Assembly (NCBI RefSeq): GCF_023700745.1
Contig: NZ_JAMPYG010000005.1
Span: 1 to 64,000, forward strand
DNA: 64,000 nucleotides
Reading direction: 5' to 3'
Source: Rhodoferax sp.
GTDB taxonomy: Bacteria; Pseudomonadota; Gammaproteobacteria; Burkholderiales; Burkholderiaceae_C
The position numbers and the translations under genes were made by a program. Shown piece after piece: positions 25,251-35,320 of the stretch. How positions within the stretch are numbered: position 1 is the first letter of the stretch; every line of letters begins with the position of its first letter. The notes beneath the pieces were generated by a model. The model made no database searches and had not been told where the DNA came from. It saw only the letters and a list, made by a program, of their open reading frames with translations.

Positions 25251-25313
25251 ACGGGGAACAAGTGCCTAAAAATACCGTTCCCCGTCGTTTCGTTCCCCGC
25301 TATGTTCCCCGCT
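25251..25313. repeat. GTTCCCC repeat array, right end
   Basis: ACGGGGAAC at 25251-25259 and GTTCCCCGT at 25277-25285 form an inverted repeat just upstream of the integrase start. They are followed by two more direct GTTCCCCG units at 25292-25299 and 25304-25311 that mirror the left copy at 19096-19121. Four sites at this end and two at the other fit integrase arm-site or AlpA binding, though neither can be shown here. Confidence 0.6.
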
Positions 25314-25378
25314 TTGGGCTTGGCTGTCAATGTACGCCGTTGTACTGCATTGCACTGTAGCTAGACGTTTCCCCAATG

Positions 25379-25414
25379 AAAAAGGGCTCCAACTATCTCT
25401 AATTGGAGCCCTTT
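25379..25414 (-). terminator. tRNA-Pro intrinsic terminator, carried by the element
   Basis: A perfect 12-base stem, AAAGGGCTCCAA (25381-25392) and TTGGAGCCCTTT (25403-25414), followed on the minus strand by TTTTTC. It starts 11 bases after the tRNA CCA. As it lies on the element side of the crossover core, the element seems to bring its own terminator for the reconstituted tRNA gene. Confidence 0.85.
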
Positions 25415-25425
25415 GGACTGTCTAT

Positions 25426-25502
25426 TGGTCGGTGTGAAAGGATTCGAACCTTCGACCCCTTGCACCCCATGCAAGTGCGCTACCAGGCTGCGCCACACAC
25501 CG
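25426..25502 (-). tRNA. tRNA-Pro (anticodon GGG)
   Basis: 77 bases including an encoded CCA. The acceptor stem is CGGTGTG/CACACCG, the D arm reads GCGCAGCCTGGTAGCGC, the anticodon arm is CTTGC-ATGGGGT-GCAAG with anticodon GGG, and the T arm has GGTTCGAATCC. In this lineage the gene commonly ends the ihfA-merR operon, 34 bases downstream of the MerR gene. Its 3' end doubles as the integration site (attR) of the 6.4-kb element. Confidence 0.97.
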
Positions 25503-25536
25503 AAGCTCTAAATTATAACCACAGAGCAGCCCGGTT

Positions 25537-25986
25537 TCAGAGGGCAGGCGACAGCAAAGCGCGTATTTCGTGGAGCTCATGGCGCACATGGAGCCAAGGG
25601 TCGTCAGACAAGTCAACAGGCAGCAAGGCGCTGTGCCCGGAAAAAACAGCAGGCAGGCTGTCATGCACGTCTATGACATCAACACTTTCAGGCAGGATTT
25701 CAGACAATTGGCGTTGCTCACGCTGGGACTGCATCAGTTCGTGCATTTTGTTACGTGCACCGCTGATGGTAAAACCCTGGTCATAGAGCAACTCGCGTAT
25801 ACGCCGGATCATCAGCACTTCGTGGTGCTGATAGTAGCGTCGGTTGCCACGGCGTTTCATGGGTCGCAATTGGGTAAATTCCTGCTCCCAGTAACGCAGC
25901 ACATGGGGTTTGACACCGCACAACTCACCCACCTCACCAATGGTGAAGTAGCGTTTGGCTGGAATTTGGGGAAGCGAATTCTCCAT
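25537..25986 (-). CDS. MerR-family transcriptional regulator
   Basis: 149 residues from the ATG at 25986 (MENSLPQIPAKRYFTIGEV). The winged helix-turn-helix is at residues 14-80: YFTIGEVGELCGVKPHVLRYWEQEF, RRGNRRYYQHHEVLMIRRIRELLYDQGFTISGARN. The C-terminal part is an acidic linker with no metal-binding cysteines, so it is not a metal sensor of the classical type. A longer start at 26010 is possible but extends beyond the usual family start. It is the distal gene of pheS-pheT-ihfA-merR, a conserved beta-proteobacterial arrangement; the regulated target is not known. Confidence 0.88.
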   Translation of the reverse strand: MENSLPQIPAKRYFTIGEVGELCGVKPHVLRYWEQEFTQLRPMKRRGNRRYYQHHEVLMIRRIRELLYDQGFTISGARNKMHELMQSQREQRQLSEILPESVDVIDVHDSLPAVFSGHSALLPVDLSDDPWLHVRHELHEIRALLSPAL

Positions 25987-26078
25987 GTGAATCAACAATC
26001 TAAGCTGCAAATGTGCAAGCGTACTCTAACTGAGCCCACACTGTAAAGACAGCTTACCCGCATAGGGCTGGCTGATGT

Positions 26079-26417
26079 TCAAACTTCATCGGAAGTTGCC
26101 ATGGTGCCTGCCTGAATCTGCTCCTTGAGCTTCTGGCTGGCGTGAAAAGTGACCACCCGGCGTGCAGCTATGGGAATGGCCTCGCCGGTGCGCGGATTGC
26201 GCCCGGGGCGCGGTGACTTGGTGCGAATCTGGAAGTTCCCAAAGCCGGTGATCTTGACATCGTCGCCATCAACCAGACTGTTGGATACCAGGTCGAAAAA
26301 AGCATCGACCATGTCCTTGGACTCGCGCTTGTTCAGACCGATCTGTTCAAACAGCAGCTCGGCGAGTTGCGCCTTGGTGAGCGCAGGGGTTTCCAATGTT
26401 TCAACCGTAATGTCCAT
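26079..26417 (-). CDS. ihfA: Integration host factor subunit alpha
   Basis: 112 residues, the HU/IHF fold. [29 protein letters not shown] is the dimerisation helix pair, and [26 protein letters not shown] contains the DNA-intercalating Pro arm (RNPRTGE) characteristic of IHF. IHF-alpha with HimD/IHF-beta bends DNA for recombination, replication and transcription, and is a usual helper of P4-type integrases such as the one nearby. The gene lies 35 bases after pheT on the same strand. Confidence 0.95.
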   Translation of the reverse strand: MDITVETLETPALTKAQLAELLFEQIGLNKRESKDMVDAFFDLVSNSLVDGDDVKITGFGNFQIRTKSPRPGRNPRTGEAIPIAARRVVTFHASQKLKEQIQAGTMATSDEV

Positions 26418-26452
26418 CGATGACTCGCTCGGTAGCTAGGGGGATAACCGAC

Positions 26453-28897
26453 TCAGGCACGCTGACGCGCAGCAACTTTTTCGCTCAAGGCAGCGACCAC
26501 GGCGGCCACAGCTTCTTCGATTTGCTGTTCAGACAAGGTCGCGTCCTGGGCATTAAGCGTCAAACGGATGGCCATGCTTTTCTCTGGCGACCCATTCTGC
26601 ACATCCGTCGCCTGCTGCCTGGGCCGATAGATGTCGAACAGCACCGCGTCACACAGGATACCGCCACAGGGTGCTGCCCAAATGGCCTGCATCAGGGCGT
26701 CATGCGTGACCGACTCGGCAACCAGCACCGCAATGTCACGCTCGACGGCCTGGAAGCGAGGCACGGCCTCGAAGCGTGGCACCTGGCGACCCAGCGCTGC
26801 GTCCAGATCCACTTCAAACATGACAGGCGCTTGCACCAGATCATACGATTGACGCCATTTGGGATGCAGTTCACCGACAAAGCCAATCGCCGCACCCGCA
26901 CCCGCACCCGCACACAGCACACGCGCACAACGCCCGGGATGCATGGCCGGGTGCTCGGCGGGCTCGAAGCTCAGGCGGATGGGCGCGAACAGGGCTTCAA
27001 GGTCGCCCTTGACGTCAAAGAAATCAACCGGGCGCTCTTTGCAACCCCAGTCAGGCGCGTCGACCGGACCCATGGCGACGCCGGCAACACGCATGGGCTG
27101 ATCAAAGCCCTGCACCGTGGTGTCAGAACTTACCACCGAATCGTCACGTAAAAACACCCGGCCCAACTCAAAGACACGTACGCGCTGCGCTTTGCGATCC
27201 TGGTTGAACTTGAGCACCTGCAGCAAGGAACCGAGCAGGCTTGAGCGCATCACGCTCATCTGGCTGGCAATGGGATTGAGCAACTTGATGGGCTTGGGAT
27301 TGCCGGCCAGCTCATGCTCCCAACTCGCTTCGACAAAGCTGAAGTTGATGGTCTCCTGGTAGCCCAGGGCGGCGAGTGCGCGGCGTACCGCAAACGGGCT
27401 GCGTTGGCTCTCGGGGCGAACCTTGGCCGTGATGGGTGCTTGCGGCGGCGTTTGCGGCAGCTTGTGGAAGCCGATCATGCGGGCGACTTCCTCGATCAGG
27501 TCTTCTTCAATTTGCAGGTCGAAGCGGTAGGAAGGCGAAGTGACTTCGATGACACCGTCACCTTCAGTCACAGGCAGACCCAGACCGGTAAGCGCCTTGA
27601 CGCATTGCGCCTGGGTGAGTGGCATGCCCAGCACGCGGGCGGCCCGCGCCACGCGCAAAGCCACTTTGGCGGGCTGGGGCATGGCGACCTGCTGGTCGTC
27701 CACAGGGCCGCACACGGTGGCTGGCGTGCCGCAAATCTCCATCACCAATTGCGTGATGCGCTCAATGTGTTCGACGGTAAGTTCAGGATCAACGCCGCGC
27801 TCGAAGCGGTGGCCGGCGTCGGTGGAAAAATTGAAGCGACGTGAGCGCCCGGCGATGGCCCTGGGCCACCAGAAGGCGGCTTCGACATAGATGTTGCTGG
27901 TGTCATTAGACACGGCGGTGGCGTCACCTCCCATGATGCCGGCCAGGGATTCGACCTGGACCGCGTCGGCGATCACACCCACCTGGGCGTCAACGGTGAC
28001 GGTGTTGCCATTGAGCAGTTTGAGCGACTCTTCTGCCCTGCCCCAGCGCACATCGAGGCCGCCGTGGATTTTTTCAAGATCAAAAATATGCGATGGCCGA
28101 CCCAGCTCAAACATCACGTAGTTGGAGATATCGACCAGGACCGTCACACTGCGCTGACCGCAGCGGGCCAGGCGGTCGACCATCCAGGCCGGTGTGGCGG
28201 CCTTGGGGTTGACGCCTCGAATGATGCGGCCGGAAAAACGACCGCACAAATCAGGCGCGCTCACCGTAACCGGCAACACCTCGGTCAGGGCACACGGAGC
28301 CGTTGAGAACGCCGGCGTTTTCAGAGGCGCACCCGTGAGTGCGGACACCTCACGCGCCACGCCATAAACGCTCAGGCAATGCGCCAGGTTGGGCGTGAGT
28401 TTGAGCGTGAACAGGGTGTCGTCAAGCAGCAGATGCTCACGGATGTTTTGCCCCACGACAGCCTCGGCGGCCAACTCCAGCAGGCCACCGTGGTCTTCGG
28501 AAAGCTTGAGTTCGCGGGCCGAGCACAGCATGCCAAAACTTTCCACACCACGCAGCTTGCCGACCTTGATCAAAAAGGGCTGGCCATCTTCACCGGGCGG
28601 CAACTCGGCGCCTACCATGGCGCACGGCACCTTGATGCCAACCCGGGCGTTCGGCGCACCACAAACGATGGTGAGCAGTTCCGGTTGGCCAACGTCGACC
28701 TGGCAAACACGCAGACGGTCGGCATTGGGGTGCTGCACCGCTTCCCTGATTTCACCGACCACGATGTGGCTGAACGGTGGCGCCACGGGCTTGAGCTCTT
28801 CAACCTCCAGACCGGCCATGGTCAGGGTTTCGGCGAGTTCGGCAGTGCTTAACGGTGGGTTACAGAATTCACGCAACCAGGATTCAGGAAATTGCAT
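26453..28897 (-). CDS. pheT: Phenylalanyl-tRNA synthetase, beta subunit
   Basis: An 814-residue subunit of the alpha2-beta2 enzyme that charges tRNA-Phe and edits mischarged tyrosine. The N-terminal tRNA-binding (EMAP-like) domain covers residues 39-150, with VGEIREAVQHPNADRLRVCQVDVG; the B3/B4 editing core follows around 210-400 (DISNYVMFELGRPSHIFDLEKI); B5 with DLIEEVARMIGF is near 480; the C-terminal anticodon-binding FDX-ACB domain is at 720-814 (RFQAVERDIAVLV). Full length. It sits 89 bases after pheS on the minus strand and before ihfA. Confidence 0.97.
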   Translation of the reverse strand: MQFPESWLREFCNPPLSTAELAETLTMAGLEVEELKPVAPPFSHIVVGEIREAVQHPNADRLRVCQVDVGQPELLTIVCGAPNARVGIKVPCAMVGAELPPGEDGQPFLIKVGKLRGVESFGMLCSARELKLSEDHGGLLELAAEAVVGQNIREHLLLDDTLFTLKLTPNLAHCLSVYGVAREVSALTGAPLKTPAFSTAPCALTEVLPVTVSAPDLCGRFSGRIIRGVNPKAATPAWMVDRLARCGQRSVTVLVDISNYVMFELGRPSHIFDLEKIHGGLDVRWGRAEESLKLLNGNTVTVDAQVGVIADAVQVESLAGIMGGDATAVSNDTSNIYVEAAFWWPRAIAGRSRRFNFSTDAGHRFERGVDPELTVEHIERITQLVMEICGTPATVCGPVDDQQVAMPQPAKVALRVARAARVLGMPLTQAQCVKALTGLGLPVTEGDGVIEVTSPSYRFDLQIEEDLIEEVARMIGFHKLPQTPPQAPITAKVRPESQRSPFAVRRALAALGYQETINFSFVEASWEHELAGNPKPIKLLNPIASQMSVMRSSLLGSLLQVLKFNQDRKAQRVRVFELGRVFLRDDSVVSSDTTVQGFDQPMRVAGVAMGPVDAPDWGCKERPVDFFDVKGDLEALFAPIRLSFEPAEHPAMHPGRCARVLCAGAGAGAAIGFVGELHPKWRQSYDLVQAPVMFEVDLDAALGRQVPRFEAVPRFQAVERDIAVLVAESVTHDALMQAIWAAPCGGILCDAVLFDIYRPRQQATDVQNGSPEKSMAIRLTLNAQDATLSEQQIEEAVAAVVAALSEKVAARQRA

Positions 28898-28986
28898 AGT
28901 GGTTCAATCAATTAATCCGAAGGGGATATGGATCGCCGCGCTTTGCTCGCGATGACGACACCTATCGCTTGACAAATGTGTTTTTC

Positions 28987-30060
28987 TTAGCGGAACTGCG
29001 ACAAAAATCGGATGTCGCCATCAAAGAACAAGCGCAGGTCGTTGACACCATAGCGCAGCATGGTGAGCCGGTCCGGACCCATGCCAAAAGCGAAACCGAT
29101 GTAGCGTTCGGGGTCCAGACCCATGTTGCGGATCACGTTGGGGTGGACCTGGCCGGAGCCCGCCACTTCGAGCCAGCGCCCGGCCAGCGGACCGCTGGGG
29201 AACTGGATGTCAATCTCGGCGCTGGGCTCGGTAAACGGGAAAAAGCTGGGCCGAAAGCGCAGCACCAGGTCGGGGTTTTCAAAGAAAGTGCGGCAAAAAT
29301 CAGTAAAGACGTATTTCAGGTCCTTGAAACTGATGGCCTCGCCCACCCACAAGCCTTCACACTGGTGGAACATGGGCGAATGGGTGGCGTCGCTGTCGAC
29401 CCGGTAGGTACGCCCGGGCGCGATGACGCGGATCTCGGGCATGTCGCCACTGTACAGCGTGCCGTCGTTGGCGCTGCCATGGGCCAGGCGGTGATTCTTG
29501 ACGTGCTGTACCGCGTGGCGGATCTGCATCGGGCTGGTGTGAGTGCGCAGTAAATTGGGGGCCTTGTCGCTGCCGCCTTCGACATAGAAAGTGTCGTGCA
29601 TGGAGCGCGCAGGATGGTCTTCGGGGGTGTTGAGTGCAGTGAAGTTGAACCAGTCGGACTCGATTTCTGGGCCTTGCGCCACTTCAAAACCCATGGAACC
29701 AAAAATGGCCTCGATGCGCTCCAGGGTCAGTGACACCGGATGCAGACCACCGCTGCCACGCTGGCGGCCGGGCAAGCTCACGTCAAGGGCTTCGGCTTGC
29801 AGTTGCACCTGCAGTTCACGGTCGGCCAGCGCTTGGCGACGGGCGTTGAGCGCGACTTCGATGCCTTGCTTGGCCTGATTGATGGCCGCGCCTTGCAATT
29901 TCTTTTCTTCGACCGGCAAGCTGGCCAGGCCCTTCATGAGCTCAGTGATACGGCCGGATTTGCCCAGATACAGGGCCTTGCTGTTTTCAAGTTCAGCAGG
30001 GGTATGGGCCAACTCAAAAGCGGCACGGGCTTGTTCAACAACAGCGGTCAAGTCGTTCAT
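28987..30060 (-). CDS. pheS: Phenylalanyl-tRNA synthetase, alpha subunit
   Basis: The 357-residue catalytic subunit of PheRS. An N-terminal coiled coil (residues 1-90) contacts tRNA; the class II catalytic core holds [43 protein letters not shown] (motif 2 region), HQCEGLWVG and [20 protein letters not shown] (motif 3). Full length. It lies 110 bases downstream of rplT; that gap contains an intrinsic-terminator-like hairpin, so expression of pheST may be partly uncoupled from the ribosomal protein genes. Confidence 0.97.
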   Translation of the reverse strand: MNDLTAVVEQARAAFELAHTPAELENSKALYLGKSGRITELMKGLASLPVEEKKLQGAAINQAKQGIEVALNARRQALADRELQVQLQAEALDVSLPGRQRGSGGLHPVSLTLERIEAIFGSMGFEVAQGPEIESDWFNFTALNTPEDHPARSMHDTFYVEGGSDKAPNLLRTHTSPMQIRHAVQHVKNHRLAHGSANDGTLYSGDMPEIRVIAPGRTYRVDSDATHSPMFHQCEGLWVGEAISFKDLKYVFTDFCRTFFENPDLVLRFRPSFFPFTEPSAEIDIQFPSGPLAGRWLEVAGSGQVHPNVIRNMGLDPERYIGFAFGMGPDRLTMLRYGVNDLRLFFDGDIRFLSQFR

Positions 30061-30086
30061 AAATATTCTAGAAAGCTCTGATCCAA

Positions 30087-30123
30087 GGAAAAAGGGCTAG
30101 TGCCTTTTCAAGCTCTAGCCCTC
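30087..30123 (-). terminator. Intrinsic terminator or attenuator between rplT and pheS
   Basis: On the minus strand AGGGCTAG and CTAGCCCT form the stem, separated by a purine-rich loop, and TTTTTCC follows. It precedes pheS by about 27 bases. No phenylalanine-rich leader peptide is visible. The sequence, with the adjoining GCTATTTAATTTATAGC, resembles an extragenic repeat I associate with Comamonadaceae. Confidence 0.65.
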
Positions 30124-30170
30124 ATCTGTTTTTTGCAGGAAGCTATAAATTAAATAGCAACCAACGCAAC

Positions 30171-30530
30171 TCAAGCTGCCAGTTTGGCCTTGACTTGTTC
30201 CACGATACCAGCAAATGCAGCCATGTCATGGATCGCAATATCAGACAAAACCTTGCGGTCAATCTCGATGCTTGCTTTCTTCAGACCGTTGGCAAATTGG
30301 CTGTAGGTCATGCCACACTGACGGGCAGCGGCATTGATACGGGCAATCCACAACTGACGGAAAACACGTTTTTTGGTACGGCGGTCACGGTAGGCATATT
30401 GCCCTGCCTTCATCACCGCTTCTTTAGCGATGCGGAAGACATTACCACGACGACCACGGAAACCTTTTGCAAGGGCTAAAACTTTTTTATGGCGGGCGCG
30501 AGCCGTTACACCACGTTTGACGCGAGGCAT
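30171..30530 (-). CDS. rplT: 50S ribosomal protein L20
   Basis: 119 residues, basic, beginning [35 protein letters not shown] and containing the signature [34 protein letters not shown]20 binds 23S rRNA early in assembly and in many bacteria represses its own operon. It follows rpmI by 25 bases; the AGGAGTACTC ahead of the ATG is a strong ribosome binding site. Confidence 0.99.
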   Translation of the reverse strand: MPRVKRGVTARARHKKVLALAKGFRGRRGNVFRIAKEAVMKAGQYAYRDRRTKKRVFRQLWIARINAAARQCGMTYSQFANGLKKASIEIDRKVLSDIAIHDMAAFAGIVEQVKAKLAA

Positions 30531-30555
30531 GTGAGTACTCCTTGTTCGTCGTTAA

Positions 30556-30759
30556 TTAAATACCACGGCCTGGCAGCATCTGTGCCATGTGACCCATATT
30601 GGTCTCATGAACAGCAGTTGCACCACGCAATTGGCGTTTATTTTTAGTGGTCTTCTTGGTCAGAATGTGACGTTTGAAAGCGTGACCGCGTTTAACGGTG
30701 CCACCTGGACGGACGCGGAAGCGTTTCTTCGCCGCGCTTTTGGTCTTCATTTTGGGCAT
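30556..30759 (-). CDS. rpmI: 50S ribosomal protein L35
   Basis: 67 residues, [46 protein letters not shown], the full L35 pattern with its basic N-terminus. It lies between infC and rplT as in most bacteria. AGGAGCAGTAA precedes the ATG. The gap to infC (167 bases) is long and has several hairpins. Confidence 0.99.
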   Translation of the reverse strand: MPKMKTKSAAKKRFRVRPGGTVKRGHAFKRHILTKKTTKNKRQLRGATAVHETNMGHMAQMLPGRGI

Positions 30760-30793
30760 TTACTGCTCCTATTACATTGTGCTCGTGAGGCGT

Positions 30794-30892
30794 CTGCAAG
30801 CAATTTGCAGCCTTGATGGCCCCGAGCCACTTTTTAAGTGGCGAGTTAAAAACCCACCACTCTCAGCAGCGGGAATGAACCCGCCACTGCTG
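30794..30892 (-). promoter_or_regulatory. Hairpin-rich infC-rpmI leader
   Basis: Three stems lie in the gap: CTGCAA/TTGCAG at 30794-30810, GCCACTT/AAGTGGC at 30826-30842, and CAGCAGCGGG with CCCGCCACTGCTG at 30864-30892, the last followed on the minus strand by a T-run at 30847-30851 after a short gap. They could act as an attenuator or as an L20 autoregulatory site, both known for this operon in other bacteria. Which, if any, holds here cannot be decided from sequence. Confidence 0.4.
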
Positions 30893-30926
30893 TGGCAAAC
30901 CCCTTGCGGATGTCTGCCCCAATCTG

Positions 30927-31520
30927 TTACGCGCTGGCGCTGACCTCGGTCACCACCGGCTTGGCCGCCGCAACTTTCTTGCGCCCGGGCGCGATCATCA
31001 TGATCATCTGGCGCCCTTCGAGCTTGGGAAACTGCTCGACCAAAATCGTATCGCCCAACTCATCACGAATGCGGTTCAGCAAGGCCATCCCGAGCTCTTG
31101 GTGGGTGATTTCCCGACCACGAAAACGCAAGGTAATCTTGCATTTGTCGCCGTCTGCCAGAAAGCGCTTGATGTTGCGCATCTTGATGTTGTAGTCGCCG
31201 TCATCGGTACCGGGGCGGAACTTGATCTCCTTGATTTCGATCACGGTCTGCTTGGCCTTGGCTTCGGCAGCTTTCTTTTGTTCCTGGTACTTGAACTTGC
31301 CGTAATCCATCAAACGACACACGGGCGGATTGGCAGTTGCAGCAATCTCGACCAAGTCCACGTCCAACTCACCCGCCATGCGCAATGCGTCATTGATGTT
31401 GACAACACCCAGGGGCTCGTTTTCAACACCCGAGAGGCGAACCTCTGGAACCATGATTTCCCGATTCAATCGGTGTTTGCGTTCTTCGCGGTGACGGCGA
31501 TCACGAAATTCGGTAGCGAT
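30927..31520 (-). CDS. infC: Translation initiation factor IF-3, with AUC start
   Basis: 197 residues if read from ATC at 31518-31520 (minus strand), giving (M)[30 protein letters not shown], the normal N-terminus of beta-proteobacterial IF-3. AAGGA lies seven bases upstream, and no ATG or GTG gives this N-terminus; a TTG at 31469 would remove 17 residues of the conserved basic start. IF-3 blocks non-canonical initiation, and a rare start codon is its classical autoregulatory device (AUU in E. coli). Signature blocks [18 protein letters not shown] and [20 protein letters not shown] sequence confirm the family. It heads infC-rpmI-rplT, after thrS. Confidence 0.95.
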   Translation of the reverse strand: MATEFRDRRHREERKHRLNREIMVPEVRLSGVENEPLGVVNINDALRMAGELDVDLVEIAATANPPVCRLMDYGKFKYQEQKKAAEAKAKQTVIEIKEIKFRPGTDDGDYNIKMRNIKRFLADGDKCKITLRFRGREITHQELGMALLNRIRDELGDTILVEQFPKLEGRQMIMMIAPGRKKVAAAKPVVTEVSASA

Positions 31521-31599
31521 GACTTAATCCTTCACAAAAACTGCCACATCCATCGTGGCCAAAACTGGGCAGTGCAACCCCCATGAACAATTCAAAAAA

Positions 31600-33513
<1,914 letters not shown>

Positions 33514-33595
33514 GACAATGAAGGGGATAGGTAATTGAAAAACGCGGAGAGCTCCGCGTTTGTGTCAGGTGATTTTAAACCGTAGTTCATCCCAT

Positions 33596-33634
33596 GAAAA
33601 AAGGCCGGCTGCCCCCCTCAGGGAGCGCCAGCCT
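33596..33634 (-). terminator. Intrinsic terminator after aceA
   Basis: On the minus strand AAGGCTGGCGCTCCC pairs with GGGGGGCAGCCGGCCTT (one G-T pair and a small bulge) and is followed by TTTTTTT. It lies about 20 bases after the aceA stop codon and protects thrS from read-through. Confidence 0.75.
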
Positions 33635-33654
33635 TCGACCTCCTCAGGCCCGTT

Positions 33655-34974
33655 TTAATGGAACTGCTCTTCTTCAGTCGAGCCGGTCAACGCCGTGACG
33701 CTGGACTTGCCGCCCTGGATGACGGTGGTGACTTCGTCAAAATAACCGGTACCGACTTCCTGCTGGTGCGAAACAAACGTGTAGCCACGATCGCGCGCAG
33801 CAAATTCTGGCTCCTGAACTTTCTCGACATAAGCGCTCATGCCGCGTGCCACATAGTCTTGCGCCAAGTCGAACATGTTGTACCACATGGAGTGGATGCC
33901 GGCCAGGGTGATGAACTGGTACTTGTAGCCCATGGCACCGAGTTCTTTTTGGAACTTGGCAATGGTCGCGTCGTCCAGGTTTTTCTTCCAGTTGAACGAA
34001 GGCGAGCAGTTGTAGGCCAACAGCTTGCCCGGGTGCTTGGCACGCACAGCCTCGGCAAATTTGCGGGCAAATTCGAGGTCGGGCGTGCCGGTTTCGCACC
34101 ACACCAGGTCGGCGTATTCGGCATAAGCCACCGCGCGGCTGATGGCCTGGTCGAGGCCCTTGCGCGATTTGTAAAAACCCTCAGAAGTGCGCTCACCGGT
34201 GAGGAAGGGCTTGTCGTTTTCATCGTAGTCGCTGGTCAGCAGGTCGGCGGCTTCAGCATCGGTGCGAGCAATCACCAGGGTGGGCACACCACACACGTCA
34301 GCAGCCATGCGTGCTGCAATCAACTTTTGAACGGCTTCATTGGTTGGAACCAGCACCTTGCCACCCATGTGACCACATTTCTTGGCTGATGCCAACTGGT
34401 CTTCCCAATGCACACCCGCAGCACCAGCGCGGATCATGTTCTTCATCAACTCAAAACCGTTGAGTACGCCGCCAAAGCCGGCTTCGGCGTCGGCCACAAT
34501 GGGTGCAAAGTTGTCAATGTAGCCCTTGTCACCGGCATCAATACCGCGGGAATGCTGAATCTCATCTGCACGGCGGAAAGTGTTGTTGATGCGCTCAACC
34601 ATCTTTGGCACAGAGTCCACGGCGTACAGGGACTGGTCAGGGTACATGGCGGCAGAGGTATTGTTGTCAGCAGCCACTTGCCAGCCCGACAGGTAAATCG
34701 CCTTCACACCCGCCTTGACCTGCTGCATGGCTTGGCCGCCAGTGAGTGCGCCCAGGCAGTTGACATAGTCTTCGGTATGGAGCAGGCTCCACAGCTTTTC
34801 AGCGCCACGGCGTGCCAGGGTATGTTCGATGGGAAAGGAGCCCCGCAGACGCACCACATCGGCAGCACTGTAGCCACGCTTGATACCTTTCCAGCGCGGG
34901 TTGGTCGCCCAGTCTTTTTCCAAGGCGGCAATTTGTTGTTCGCGGCTCAATTGTTCGGTGAGAGCTTGTGGCAT
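33655..34974 (-). CDS. aceA: Isocitrate lyase
   Basis: 439 residues from the ATG at 34974, which has AGGAG seven bases upstream; an upstream ATG at 35019 is less well placed. It splits isocitrate into glyoxylate and succinate, the first step of the glyoxylate shunt. The active-site loop [10 protein letters not shown] has Cys200; [23 protein letters not shown] and [22 protein letters not shown] are the family blocks, and [12 protein letters not shown] is the substrate loop. Length is that of the short proteobacterial form. No malate synthase gene is adjacent. The 346-base upstream gap carries conspicuous repeats, so expression is likely under dedicated control. Confidence 0.97.
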   Translation of the reverse strand: MPQALTEQLSREQQIAALEKDWATNPRWKGIKRGYSAADVVRLRGSFPIEHTLARRGAEKLWSLLHTEDYVNCLGALTGGQAMQQVKAGVKAIYLSGWQVAADNNTSAAMYPDQSLYAVDSVPKMVERINNTFRRADEIQHSRGIDAGDKGYIDNFAPIVADAEAGFGGVLNGFELMKNMIRAGAAGVHWEDQLASAKKCGHMGGKVLVPTNEAVQKLIAARMAADVCGVPTLVIARTDAEAADLLTSDYDENDKPFLTGERTSEGFYKSRKGLDQAISRAVAYAEYADLVWCETGTPDLEFARKFAEAVRAKHPGKLLAYNCSPSFNWKKNLDDATIAKFQKELGAMGYKYQFITLAGIHSMWYNMFDLAQDYVARGMSAYVEKVQEPEFAARDRGYTFVSHQQEVGTGYFDEVTTVIQGGKSSVTALTGSTEEEQFH

Positions 34975-35320
34975 GGGGTCACTCCTAAGTTGATGAAATA
35001 AGGGCATCTGTCGCGGCAAGCTGTCGATGTCATGGCATTTATTCTATGTCTTATAGAAGACACTAAAGACATCTTATGTCTTATAGAAGACTTTTATTTA
35101 ATTCATAAAAATCAACAACTTATATTTCATATTTCGATATATGAAATATGATTTTTTAAATTTAGCATTTTTTGCATGAATATGCGCGATGATTATTCCA
35201 TTATGTGAAATCAATATTTCACAATTCAAAACAAAACCCCGTAACGCCTGAGCTCCCAATTGCTCACCAATTGCCTGAAGCTGCTTCACTCCTGTGCGAC
35301 GGCTCTTGGTTCACCGTGTG
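34975..35320. promoter_or_regulatory. aceA upstream region with repeated operators
   Basis: 346 bases without a gene. TATGTCTTATAGAAGAC occurs twice, at 35046-35062 and 35075-35091; its core GTCTTATAGAAGAC is palindromic. Further out are ATATTTCATAT/ATATGAAATAT at 35122-35149 (11-base arms, six-base spacer) and TGTGAAAT/ATTTCACA at 35204-35223. The region is very AT-rich compared with the flanking genes. The two motif types suggest two different regulators, one likely sensing carbon status, but identities are not readable here. Confidence 0.75.

Larger units (their letters stand above)
19024..25440. mobile_element. Integrated element in tRNA-Pro(GGG), about 6.4 kb
   Basis: The element runs from a tRNA-Pro remnant (19024-19037) to the intact tRNA gene (3' end 25426-25440). 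It encodes a tyrosine integrase next to the tRNA, an AlpA-like regulator, a toprim/DUF3987 primase-helicase and three small unknown proteins, all on the minus strand. Composition is more AT-rich at both ends and between integrase and operon than in the neighbours. Near-identical GTTCCCC repeat pairs occur just inside both ends. No capsid, packaging, lysis or transfer genes are seen, so it is a satellite-like or cryptic integrative element. dinG on one side and the MerR-ihfA-pheT operon on the other are chromosomal. Confidence 0.85.
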
